Of a stretch of DNA of 64,000 nt, positions 53,740 through 63,624 are shown in pieces. Positions within the stretch are counted from its first letter, which is position 1, and every line of letters begins with the position of its first letter. Under the pieces are notes generated by a model, which saw only the letters and a list, made by a program, of their open reading frames with translations, searched no databases and was not told where the DNA came from. Made by a program: the position numbers and the translations under genes. This DNA is from Gordionus sp. m RMFG-2023 (taxonomy: Eukaryota > Nematomorpha > Gordioida > Chordodea > Parachordodidae): contig NC_088779.1 in the NCBI RefSeq assembly GCF_954871325.1, forward strand, positions 15,812,846 to 15,876,845, read 5' to 3'.

Positions 53740-56700
53740 AGAAAAATAAGAAGGGAAATAAGGGAAGAGGTGTAATGTGAAAAAGAAATAGAAGAAATTA
53801 AAACTAAGAGGAAGGAAGAAATGGAAAAAATTAGAGAAAAGAATGGAGAAATAAATTTAGATAAGAAAGGAGAAAATAAAATGAAGTTAATAGAGATAAG
53901 GGCAGAGATGATAGGTGTGAAGAATAATAATAGATGGTAAAATGTGTATCGAGGAAAGTGTTTTGCATGTGGAAAATATGGCCAAATAAGCAGAGAGTGT
54001 GAGAGGATAACTCAGAGAGCGCTTCAAGAGTCTATAGAAGATGTGAAAATAAAGGTCACAATATGGAAAATTTATATGTCTATAGAATAGAGGAATGGGC
54101 AAAAAGTAATGTCGTGTGGGAAATGTGGGAGATCAGGACATACTTCAGATAGATATTTCAGAAAAATATAGACAAGTGTCAGTTTTCCACAGGTTGTTTT
54201 TACGCCTGTTAAAAGTGAATATTAAAAATTGCTATAATAATGTAACACCATGGAAACGAAAAATTAAGAAAAAATTCTATGGTAATAACTTGTTTCTAGT
54301 GCTGAAACATTAATCATTATGCAAGTGATGGTCCTATGACATGAATATATGATAATAAAAAGGTAACATTTGGGGTTATTACATCAGAAAACCTATAAGA
54401 TCAAATAAGTAACATTAGGCATGAAAATTATTTATATTTAAGTTTTGATAATAAAATGGGAGTCAAAAGAAGAAAAGATGTAAATAATAAATATGCGGTC
54501 CGTAAAAATAAATTTCATGAGGGGCCCAGATTAAAAGTACAAATTTGTAATATATATCAATTTTAATGGGGGAAGGTAATAATTATGATCTATGTCCACA
54601 TGTGGAGATAAATGTGGGAAATAAAGAATTTACAGTTATTAGATACAGGAGCTATGGGGTGTGAGGAATTTTATATTATGGCCAAATGAACATATAATAA
54701 AAGTTGAAATGATAGTAAAACAATTGAATGGGACTGAAATTGTGGTCCTAGTAAGAGTAAATCTACCTGTATTAATAAATGAGGCAGTGCATTTTTTGGA
54801 TCTCTAGATACTAGAAGAAAAATTGGTACAGTTATGGAGTGAATTGAATATGAAAACAACGGGGCCGAATAACTTTTGGAACTGGAAAAAGGTAAACAAA
54901 TAAAACCAGTGAAATATCAAGAGCTTTGGTAAAAGATCGGGTGTTCTATAATAAGGAAATTCCAGAGATTATGAAATTTGAGAATATGGCAAATAATTTT
55001 TCAAATTTTTGTAATAAGAAAAAGAAACTTATAGGAAATAAGGTTCGATAGAATGGCAAAACTAAAAATGCAAATATTTCGGGAACTCCGAAAAATTATG
55101 TAGGAAGAATACATCAGGATGTGCTTAATATTTTAGAAAATAAATGTGACAAAAATTGGATAATAATGAAATGGATAAAAATTTTGATTTGAAAATCAAT
55201 GGTACTTGTAAAATTAGTGATGAGGTAGATTTAGAAATGGAAGGTAATATAATGAAAATATAATCTATGAATGGTGATAAAATATATAAAAAGTTAAAAT
55301 TTGGATATGGAATAACTGCCTTTATCCCAAAATTTCCTAGTGAAGTTTTTGAGGAAAAAGCTGGAAGATAAAAGTTTGATTGTGGAAGAGGAATGACATG
55401 AAGATTTAGAAATATTGCGGAATGCAGCAACTAATTTAAGGGATGGATATGAAAAAATTTATTAGGAAAGATTAGGTCGATTGGTGGACTATGAGATGGA
55501 ATATGTTTAAGAGAGGGGTATATACCACAATATTGTGCAGTACGTAGAGTACCTATTGAATATTGAGCAGAAATGGAAAAGGAACTGGATAGCTGGGTAC
55601 GCGATAGTTATCTAACCTATTGAATATAGTGAATGGGAACACCATTGGTTCTAGCACGGGAAGCTAATAGAAAGGTGCGAATTTTTGCGAATTTTCGAGT
55701 AACTCTTAATACGAGAGTAGTAGAAGTAAAATGTCAGTTACCAGAATTTAAAAAATTTCGCAAACCTTTTGTTGCATATTTACAATTACAAAAGCATTTA
55801 CGAAATTATTAATAAGAACGCTTAAGGGATTATTTAAGTTTTGCAGATTCATTTGGGTTAAGTGCTGCAGTCCCAATATTCGAACGTACTATTGGCTGCA
55901 ATTTTTCTAAGTATGGAGGGGTTTTTTATTATGTGGACAATGTTTTAGTTTCGGTAGTAAGATTGAAAAGCACAATCAAAGATTGAAGAAAATATTTGAT
56001 TGAATCCACGTTAAAGGGCTAAAAGCGAACCGTTGAAAAAGTGTCATGGAAGTATGAGATCACGTATGGGGCACAAAAGAAATGGGACGGAAATAAGGAC
56101 TTTAGATAAAAATTTAATAAGCATTGCTAATATGATAAGCAGACAATTAAGATGTGGGTGGAATTTTTTTAGGAATGATAAATTATTACCGCCGTTTTCA
56201 TAGCTGATTTTATTTAATGGGCTGCGTTTTTATATAAAATATTAAAAAAACGTACATTTTGAGTGACGAACAAGAAATGACTTTTAAAGGTGTTAAAATT
56301 GAAAGTGGAACGGGAACCCATTTTAGTGTGCTTTAATAGTAAAATAGTACTAATTTTAGCAGTCGCAACCAATAGAGGTGTGGGTGAAGCATTGGTATAT
56401 TTAATAGGAGGAGTTGAAAAACCTATGCTGTTTTTTTTCGAGCGTATTTCGGATGCAGAAACACACTATTCATAAAACAAGAGACATTCGCTGTCATTTT
56501 TGGTTTAATAAAGTGTCGATAATATTAAATTGATAGAAAATTTGTAGTATATAGGGATCATAAACCATTGATTTATTAATTCAAGAAAGATAATTAAGAT
56601 GATGTGATCGAGACTCTAAAGGTAAGAATCATTTACCGGATATTTTATCGGGATTGGGAGCAGGTGAAGAGACCGATAAAATATGTTAGGTCGAGATAAA

Positions 56701-57350
56701 AGGGGTGAGGCTATCTTAGTTTTTCTTTAACCTCTGTTTTTTAAGGGATGCTCCCATCCAGTGGGAAGATATTCGAAATTGTACTGTAAACAATAGGAAA
56801 TTGGCCCTATCAAAATTGCGGATAATGTGAAAAAACCACGGAATGACGGTAATGATAAATTTAAGTGTGTTGAAACATAGTTATGGTGGACGGTTGTGTT
56901 ATGAGGGGGCACAGAGCTGTTATACGGAGTCGACTGAGGGAAAAAGATTTAAAGATATTGCATGCGGGCCATTAAAGGATTTCGCGATGAAAAGTGGGGA
57001 AGAGAGTATTTTTGCCCTGAAATGAATGAGGAAATTGATAAATTGGGAAAGAATTGATGGTAAATCTCCAACGAAAAAGTAGATATGTCTTTGGACATGT
57101 TAAAAGAAGTGGATATTTTAGTAAATAAGAAGGAGTGGTAAAGTTGGAATATTCCCTGGATCATTTGGTGTGGGTTAGAGTGTATGGAGATATCCAAAAT
57201 GTGAGAAAGGAGTGATTATAGAGAATTTTGGTAATAAATTAAGTATAAAGTAAGATTGGAAAATACGATGGGGTTCGACGCCATAGAGATCAATTAAGAC
57301 CTCGAATCAGTCAAGATTCATAGTTGGGGAATAGTCTGGGTAAAGTTTTT
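53740..57350 (+). mobile_element. Gypsy-type LTR retrotransposon fossil B
   Basis: Same strand and same order as fossil A: two zinc-knuckle-like motifs (about 53960-54150), reverse transcriptase (about 55520-55960), RNase H (about 56290-56560) and the integrase zinc-binding region (about 56870-57060). It is more decayed than fossil A (many interruptions) and has no identifiable LTRs. Sequence similarity of the preserved blocks suggests a related family. Likely old. Confidence 0.8.
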
Positions 57351-57750
57351 TTTTAATTTACAATAACAAAAATATGTTATCAATAAAACCTAAATTATAT
57401 ATTCACACATAAATTTGCAATTAATAACATATAAATAAATAAAATCATCATTAAAAATAAATAAAATCATCATTAAAAAAATATCTTGATTCTTTAAGCA
57501 ACAGTTTCCTTCGATTATTTATCAATTAATTGGGTGTGAGAGGACACGTTGGGCATCTTTATACAAATATAAATTCATTTAGATTTTATATAAAGAAAAT
57601 TTATCATATCACATCTAACTCTAACAAAATAAATTAGTTAAATCCTTAAAATATTATTGAATATGATCGATTATTTATAAAAGTCATATTAAATATGGGA
57701 ATTTGATATCAAATATCCCAAATGTTTTTTTTCAATAACGAGCTGAATGG
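57351..57750. repeat. AT-rich spacer with a 22-bp duplication
   Basis: aataaataaaatcatcatta occurs twice in tandem at about 57430-57475. Otherwise nothing recognised. Confidence 0.5.
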
Positions 57751-57758
57751 GTTTCCAA

Positions 57759-57979
57759 TAGTGTTGTTAAACGGCTTGATTTGCGCCGATTGTTAAAAAG
57801 GCTAACTCAATATTTTAGCCAGAAATATTTTACACAAGACTGAAGATTTTGGTCATAGATAGCACAAAGATTTATGCATTTATTAGCCAAGCTCGAGTCT
57901 TAGGCAATATTTTTCTGGCTAAAATATCGAGATAACCGTTTTTAAAAATCGGGTCAAATCGAGCCGTTTAACAACACTA
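57759..57979. mobile_element. hAT-like foldback MITE (TAGTGTTGTTAA family), best preserved ends
   Basis: 221 bp, TAGTGTTGTTAAACGGCTTG at the left and GAGCCGTTTAACAACACTA at the right, with dyad-symmetric interior (ggctaactcaatattttagc / gctaaaatatcgagataacc). The flanks GTTTCCAA and ATTCCCAT agree only partly, so the TSD is decayed or the insertion site was altered. Confidence 0.85.
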
Positions 57980-58189
57980 ATTCCCATTGTGTTGAACTAT
58001 AACTTAACGCTCGCCCTTTTTAAATTTTTTTTCCCTCCTAATAAACGTGTAAACTTTATAATTAGATTGTCCACCTGAAATCTTAGCGTACACCCAATGG
58101 AAGTAAAATCTTTTAATTCAGCAATAGAATTAAAAATATTTTAAACATTTTTTCTGCTCATCAGGTATTTATTTACTTGAATTTATTTT

Positions 58190-58540
58190 ATTTATTCCTA
58201 AATATTTTGTGGCCCCTGAAATATTAAGACCTCGAAATTCACTTAAAAAAAATATTCTCGAATTTATTTTAAATATCAAATTCTCCCCTCTTGGGTGCAA
58301 GCTGCTTCTCTATCAAAGCTGGATGTATAGATCTCCATTCTCCCATATCCTTACGTTTCAGGAATACTGTTAATCCACATCATACCGTTGTTTTCTACCT
58401 CGGGAGAAAAAGATCTAAATAACCGCTTATATACAAATAGCGTTACACCATTCCGTCAATTACTTACACTCGAAAACTAGTCAAAAGAAATCTTCATCTC
58501 TCTCAAAATTCTCCTTAAAAATGCAAAAATTATTTCCAAA
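58190..58540 (+). pseudogene. LINE C-terminal region, third copy
   Basis: DNA-level match to 33495-33656 in the same order: cccctgaaatatta, agacct.ga, gaatctattttaaatatca, tgcaagctgc, tatagatctccattctccc. It continues into the part corresponding to the linker. Too broken to translate usefully. Confidence 0.6.
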
Positions 58541-58617
58541 AATATCTTCAGTGTAGTATTTCTGGTAAACAAATAATATTTTGAGAAGAGCCTAATTTAT
58601 AAATGACACTCACTAAT

Positions 58618-58717
58618 ATTTAATGCCAATATATTTAAATATTTAAGTAAAAATATTAAGGAGGAAAATAAGAATTTAAATTTTATTTAGTTTTTTATAA
58701 ATTTAGGAATAAAAAAA
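58618..58717. repeat. Segment duplicated on both sides of the nad1/hAT region
   Basis: ccaatatatttaaatatttaagtaaaaat … aagaatttaaattttattta … ggaataaaaaaat recurs as 60050-60081 plus 63625-63665, where the large hAT interrupts it. In this copy a short extra piece (attaaggaggaaaat) occupies the position where the hAT sits in the other. Confidence 0.7.
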
Positions 58718-59143
58718 TCAATTAGAAATCACAAGTAGTGAAAATAACATAATTGAAATATACTCAGCCATAAAAATTAAGGCAAAAAATCCTGAGTAAA
58801 ACTCAACATTAAAACCCGACACCAACTCAGATTCACCTTCCATTAAATCAAAAGGAGTTCGATTTATCTCAGCTAATGAACAGATCAAAAAGGAAACTAA
58901 TAAATATATAAATATATACATATATATTTATAGGAGTTATAAATTCTTCAAACTCATAACTTATTACCACTAATCCTATCAGTAAAAAAATAAATCTTAT
59001 AATTAACTCGTAAGAAACAGCTTGTCTTACCGCTCGCATACCCCCTAATATAGAAAATTTCGAATTTCTTAATCAACCCCCCATAATCAAAAAATAAATG
59101 CTCACCCCTATTAATATAATAAACACTAATAATGGGTAATCGT
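58718..59143 (-). pseudogene. nad1: Nuclear mitochondrial insertion: nad1 C-terminal two thirds
   Basis: Read on the minus strand with the invertebrate mitochondrial code (TGA Trp, AGA Ser, ATA Met), the segment gives [83 protein letters not shown] and a terminal stop. This is subunit 1 of NADH dehydrogenase, an inner-membrane protein of complex I. The frame is uninterrupted in the mitochondrial code but not in the nuclear one, so the copy is recent and non-functional here. The N-terminal part lies separately at 59276-59400 and about 40 residues between them are missing. Confidence 0.9.
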
Positions 59144-59243
59144 TTATTAGAGCGAAGGATCCTTGGGTCAGCACAAATTCGAAAAGGACCAAATAAAGTC
59201 CTAGTGATAGGACTGGTGCAGCCATTCATAGATGCCATCAAGT
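59144..59243 (+). repeat. Inverted copy of the nad1 N-terminal segment, palindrome arm 1
   Basis: 100 bp that are the exact reverse complement of 59276-59375, separated by a 32-bp spacer. On the plus strand it reads [20 protein letters not shown] then [13 protein letters not shown], the conserved N-terminal loop of ND1. A third, 40-bp piece of the same sequence (aaggatccttgggtcagcac…) lies at 59401-59440. Confidence 0.92.
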
Positions 59244-59275
59244 ATAAGTATATACAAACATACCCTTAGAAAATA

Positions 59276-59440
59276 ACTTGATGGCATCTATGAATGGCTG
59301 CACCAGTCCTATCACTAGGACTTTATTTGGTCCTTTTCGAATTTGTGCTGACCCAAGGATCCTTCGCTCTAATAATGTATAAAAGGACATTCCCACTAAT
59401 AAGGATCCTTGGGTCAGCACAAATTCGAAAAGGACCAAAT
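59276..59440 (-). pseudogene. nad1: nad1 N-terminal segment (palindrome arm 2) and a third short copy
   Basis: The minus strand from about 59400 reads [48 protein letters not shown], which is the ND1 N-terminus lacking its first ~10 residues. 59276-59375 mirrors 59144-59243 perfectly. 59401-59440 repeats 40 bp of the arm in plus orientation. The joints have no obvious microhomology beyond a few bases. Confidence 0.88.
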
Positions 59441-59544
59441 CTAAAGACCAAAATAGGTTTATCAAAATCTTAACTTTTGAGCATAATATCTGCCACAATA
59501 GATCCTTAAAGGGAGGGGATGCCAGCGTTGCCCTTCCCGCCCCC

Positions 59545-59590
59545 CGCCCCATTCTTCTCTTCTTCTCTTCTTCTCTTCTTCTCACCCCCC
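59545..59590. repeat. (TTCTC)n microsatellite next to a C-rich block
   Basis: Five units of cttcttctct type preceded by ccgccccccgcccc and followed by acccccccaccc-like sequence. An Arg/Glu-rich frame over it is not a gene. Confidence 0.85.
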
Positions 59591-59627
59591 ACCCACCCCT
59601 ATATATGTTCACTAGAAACGATGCAAC

Positions 59628-60027
59628 CAGTGGCGTAGTGAGGAATTTTTCTTAGAGGGGGTCAATACATATAAAATCATGGGGGGGGGGGGCGGGGGGC
59701 GTCGGCCTTCGGCGGGGTTAATCTTACAAATCATAACCATATCTTCTATAATATATAATAATTATATTTTTTAAATGCATTAATAATATATTATTATAAT
59801 TTAGTAGATTATTCTCAATGACTTTTATATATAATAATACTATCCAGAATAATTTCAATAGTAATATAATATCCTTCCACAAACATCAAAACCAGAGAAA
59901 TATAAATATTAATGGCATTTATTTAATATAAAGTCACTTTTAAGTCTTTTGAACGTATAATCTAGAAAACAGATTTAGCTCTGGGAGGGGTCCAAACCCG
60001 AAAACCACCCCCGTAGCTACGCCACTG
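59628..60027. mobile_element. hAT-like MITE, CAGTGGCGTAG family, with exact TSD
   Basis: 400 bp, CAGTGGCGTAGTGAGG at the left and CCGTAGCTACGCCACTG at the right. GATGCAAC at 59620-59627 and 60028-60035 is a perfect 8-bp TSD. A G run of about 12 followed by cggggggcgtcggccttcgg lies at 59681-59712. The interior aligns (inverted) with the copy at 33657-34534, including gtttggacc.ctcccagagc and aaagtcactttt. Confidence 0.93.
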
Positions 60028-61574
60028 GATGCAACTCAACATATATATATTACCAATATGTTTAAATATTTAAGTAAAAATCAGGGATGTGAACCTGGAC
60101 CCGGACCCTGAACCCTCCTGGACCCTCGTATTTTGGCCGAACCCGGACCCGGACCCTTTTAAAAAGTGGAGGGTCCAAGGGTTCAGGGTGTTAAAAATTT
60201 TTAACTTAAAATTTTTTTTTTTTTAAAATTAATGTAAAAATATAATTTTTAAAAAATAATATAAAATTTTTATAATTTTATTAATTTTTTTCGTGGAATC
60301 ATTTATTTTATCTCCGCGTTTTTCTTTCGTTTTTCTTCCTGGTCTTCATTTCATTTTATTTAGATATTGATACCATGCATTATTTTATAGTGTAAGTAAT
60401 AATATTTTATTATGTAAATTTATTTGTTCTTATTAGAAATACTTTGACTATTTTGATTTGAAAGTGAAATATTTGGAATTATTTTGTACTGCAAGTAATA
60501 ATATTTTAATTTTAAAGGCTAATTTATTAATATCTTGTATAAAAATTTTATTAAGTGATTATTTTGCAGTGTTAAAATATTAAGGTTATGTTTTTTGAGC
60601 AGTAAATTTAAATTAATCAAAATTGGCAGTGTTTTGCAAATATATAATTTTATTATAAGTTATCAAATATATTCAAATCATCATATCAAAAAAAATAGTT
60701 ATTTTATTTAGGCTCCATCCAAGTTTTGAAAAAATCCTTAAAATTTTCACAAATTAATAACAAAACACTTTGGACACATTTAAGTTTTAAAAAAATTAAA
60801 ATATTCAAAATGCTTGATAAAGATATGTAAATATTTAATTGTATTTATTATTTTATGTTATCTTTCAGTTATTTAACTTTGTATGAACCTATTTGATAAT
60901 TGATAATAGTTATGTTTAGATTTTATTTATATATTTTGTAAATAATTATATCAATATTTAATAAATAGTTGGAAAACCAATTATATAATCTATTTTGAAA
61001 GATAATTTTTCCATAAAATATATATAAAAAATTATTATTTAAATAAAATTGTGATATATATAATTTTCCAGCACCTTTTAAATTAAATTATAATTTTTTA
61101 TTTTTACCAAATTATAATTTAATAAATTTAGCCTTTACAGCTAAAATTTTCTTTATCACTTGATCATAATTCAAGTTTTGTTTTTCCTATTTCCTCCCAA
61201 ATTTTCCTATTTTCTACAGAATATCCAATTTTTAAGTCATTTTTGCACCAGAGGTTCCTGTGCATTCTTAACCCTTCCATAAAATTATTTTCTGACACTA
61301 ACATATATTAATATAAAAGGCTATAAACGTTTGGGCAGTAAATTTATAAACTTACAGCATTAAGAAGAATTGTACTTACTAATTTTTTATAAAAATTTCA
61401 TGAAATTGGACACTATTTTATTTTTACATTAAAAATAGATTATATGTATTATTTTTCTTCAAAATTTATTTATTTATATTTTTAAGATTTTGGATGCAGC
61501 CTGATTAAAAATATATACATTCTATATGTCTATACTTTTAAGTTTTAAACAAATTAAATTTTGTTTTTTTTAAT

Positions 61575-62033
61575 ATGAAACTAAAAGATATTTTGTTAGA
61601 GTACTATAATGCAACTAAAGGGGATTCTGAGTGCAAAACCTGCCACCTAATGATAAAAGGTTCACACAATACTAACCTGGAAAGACATTTAAATAGACAT
61701 CATTCTATAATCTTTGAGGAATATTTAAATAGAAAAACCAAATTTTTGGAAGAAGACATTGTTATAACTAATGTCAGTATTGTAAAGAAGGATGAAAATA
61801 ATATTGAAAAATTTTGCTTTAAAAAAAGCATTCATATTCAAATGTCTGAGGAGAATTTGATGAATGCTTTAGTTGAGCTTGTTACAATAAATGGAAGGTC
61901 TTTCAATATTATTGAGGATTCTGGTTTAAAAAAAATTATTTATCCTATTAGTAAGGCAATTGGAACATCAATTAACCGTTTTAAAATTAAGAACTTAGTG
62001 GTTAATGAATCGAAAAAATACAAGCAAAAATAA
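61575..62033 (+). CDS. hAT transposase, N-terminal BED finger segment
   Basis: ATG at 61575 opens MKLKDILLEYYNATKGDSEC, then KTCHLMIKGSHNTNLERHLN, RHHSIIFEEYLNRKTKF: a BED finger with C-x2-C (ECKTC) and H-x4-H (RHLNRH), residues about 20-45. It continues for another 100 residues (IHIQMSEENLMNALVELVTI, GLKKIIYPISKAIG) corresponding to the 'l..aLa.lv...g.sf..ie...f' region of hAT proteins, then a frame change near 62030. The finger would bind the element's terminal repeats. Confidence 0.85.
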   Translation: MKLKDILLEYYNATKGDSECKTCHLMIKGSHNTNLERHLNRHHSIIFEEYLNRKTKFLEEDIVITNVSIVKKDENNIEKFCFKKSIHIQMSEENLMNALVELVTINGRSFNIIEDSGLKKIIYPISKAIGTSINRFKIKNLVVNESKKYKQK

Positions 62034-62442
62034 TAAAAGAAACAAAAAACAAATTAATTTCATTAAAAATTGATTCCGCCCAAAGATTAGGGAGAAATAT
62101 TCTAGGAATAAATATACAGTATATAAAAGGAAATAATATAATATTAAGAAATTTAGCTATGAAGGAGATTAAAGAGAGTTCAAACTTCTGAAAATATAAA
62201 AAGAATGATATTAGAAACATTAAATAAATTTCATATTCCTATAAGAAACGTTTATTCAATTACTACGGATAATGGTGCCAGTCTAGTAAAATCAATCAAA
62301 TTATTTAATGAATGTTTAAATTGATGATATAGATGATGATGATGATAATTATGAGGAAATAAGTGAAATTGATCTGCAGGAAATAACAAAAGATTTCTCC
62401 ACAAAAATATACTGTATTAGATGTGCAGCCCATACGCTACAA
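62034..62442 (+). pseudogene. hAT transposase, catalytic Asp boxes in shifted frames
   Basis: In consecutive frames: KLISLKIDSAQRLGRNILGI (first catalytic Asp in 'slKiDs'), NIQYIKG, then SENIKRMILETLNKFHIPIR, NVYSITTDNGASLVKSIKL (second catalytic Asp in 'TTDNGA'), an acidic DDDDDNYEE insert, and YCIRCAAHTLQLAINDSLKN ('RCaaHtLqL', conserved in hAT). Two or three frame changes (near 62030, 62190 and 62320) separate these blocks. Confidence 0.82.
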
Positions 62443-63126
62443 TTGGCTATTAATGATTCCCTAAAAAATTGTCACTTTAAAACTATAATTGATAAAGCAA
62501 GAGATGTTGTAAAATATTTAAGAACTCCCACAATTGTTAGAATATTAAAATCCATGAAAAGGCAAATGGCAATTTTAGATTGTACAACACGTTGGTCCTC
62601 TATATGTATGATGCTAGAGCGATTATTAAATTTGGAAGATTTCTGTAATGATTTTATCATAGGAGCATGTGAAATCATTTTGTCAGAAGATGATTGGAAT
62701 CAAGTAAAAGAGCTTACTAGTGTGCTGGTTCCTTTTAAAATAACAACATTACAAGCAGAACAATTATGTTCATCGGATTTTTATGGCATATGGTTAAGAT
62801 GTCGATTAGAGTTAGGGAGATTAGCAAGTTCTTTTTCAAATGAGGTATTAGGAAATATGAAAATAAGAGAGCAACAATATTTACAAAATAGTGTTGTATA
62901 TGCTTCGATATATTTAGACCCGCGATATCAGGTTTTATTAAGAAGTGAGCAAAAACAAATGGCTATAGACCATCTTGTAGATTTATGGCATGCCCAAAAC
63001 TCTATTATTTACAATTTATTGGAGGCTACAACAATATCTACTGGTTGTAGCGATAACAATGATAATGATAACGATATTGATGATCTGGAAATTTTACTAT
63101 TAGATAGAGAAAAAAAATTAAATTAA
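62443..63126 (+). CDS. hAT transposase, core segment
   Basis: Open frame of 227 codons continuing from 'AAHTLQL': MAINDSLKNCHFKTIIDKAR, VKYLRTPTIV, LDCTTRWSSICMMLERLLNL (the 'd..TRWsS...mleR' box), VKELTSVLVPFKITTLQAEQ ('l...L.pf...T..lq.e'), ASIYLDPRYQVLL ('A..LDPRy'), and a C-terminal acidic run (NDNDNDIDDLEILLLDRE). All are hallmark hAT blocks in the right order. The catalytic Glu is expected just after the 'T..lq.e' block. It belongs with the segments before and after. Confidence 0.9.
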   Translation: MAINDSLKNCHFKTIIDKARDVVKYLRTPTIVRILKSMKRQMAILDCTTRWSSICMMLERLLNLEDFCNDFIIGACEIILSEDDWNQVKELTSVLVPFKITTLQAEQLCSSDFYGIWLRCRLELGRLASSFSNEVLGNMKIREQQYLQNSVVYASIYLDPRYQVLLRSEQKQMAIDHLVDLWHAQNSIIYNLLEATTISTGCSDNNDNDNDIDDLEILLLDREKKLN

Positions 63127-63470
63127 CATCTGATAGAAAGGAGCAAAAAATATCTATTGTATCTTTAATAGAAAAATTCTCGGAAGTTAAGAGAATAAAT
63201 AGAGATGCAAACATTTTAAAATTCTGGGTGGAAAATTATTCAATATATCCAATTATAAACATTGTCTAGAATCGTCATGGCTGTACCGGCGACACAAGTA
63301 CAATAATTTATGTATTATAAAAATGACTATTTATTTTAGGTAAGCGTAGAACGTGGATTTTTATCGTTGAAATATATTTTGTCTAATTTAAGTGGAAATC
63401 TGAAGGATGATATTTTAGAAGATATCATGATTGTGCGATTGAATAAAATATAAATGATCTCATTTCGAAT
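63127..63470 (+). pseudogene. hAT transposase C-terminus with a 42-bp intron
   Basis: After a frame change, KLTSDRKEQKISIVSLIEKF and FWVENYSIYPIINI lead to MAVPATQ at 63277-63297. GTACAA at 63298 and tattttag ending at 63339 bound a 42-bp phase-0 intron; joining gives AVPATQ + VSVERGFLSLKYILSNLSGN + LKDDILEDIMIVRLNK and a stop, the exact hAT dimerisation pattern ('avpAtqvsvERsFs.lk.ils..R..L.d..le.ilivrlN'). Intron prediction is from sequence only. Confidence 0.8.
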
Positions 63471-63624
63471 TATAAATGTGTATATATTGAAGTATAATAA
63501 AAAGTCTTATTTTGAGTCATTATTTTTATGTTCCCTCTGAACCCGAACCCTGGACCCAGGTCCTTTTTAAATTTATTACCGGACCCTTTTTTTTTGTCGA
63601 AGGGTTCACATCCCTGGTAAAAAT

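Larger units (their letters stand above)
60082..63616 (+). mobile_element. hAT element, CAGGGATGTGAACC family, near full length
   Basis: 3,535 bp with termini CAGGGATGTGAACC and GGTTCACATCCCTG and an exact 8-bp TSD GTAAAAAT (60074-60081, 63617-63624). GGACCCGGACCC motifs fill the left subterminal region and GAACCCGAACCC the right. A 1.4-kb non-coding leader (60200-61570) precedes the plus-strand transposase (61575-63460), which keeps the BED finger, both early catalytic Asp boxes, the core and the dimerisation domain, but with a handful of frame changes. It is the most complete element in the window; 5426-6446 is a deleted sister. Confidence 0.95.

Noticed and set aside
59238-59612. Single long minus-strand frame joining an Arg/Glu-rich leader to the nad1 N-terminus
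   Set aside because: The leader is the (TTCTC)n microsatellite and C-rich block read on the other strand; only the ND1 part is meaningful.
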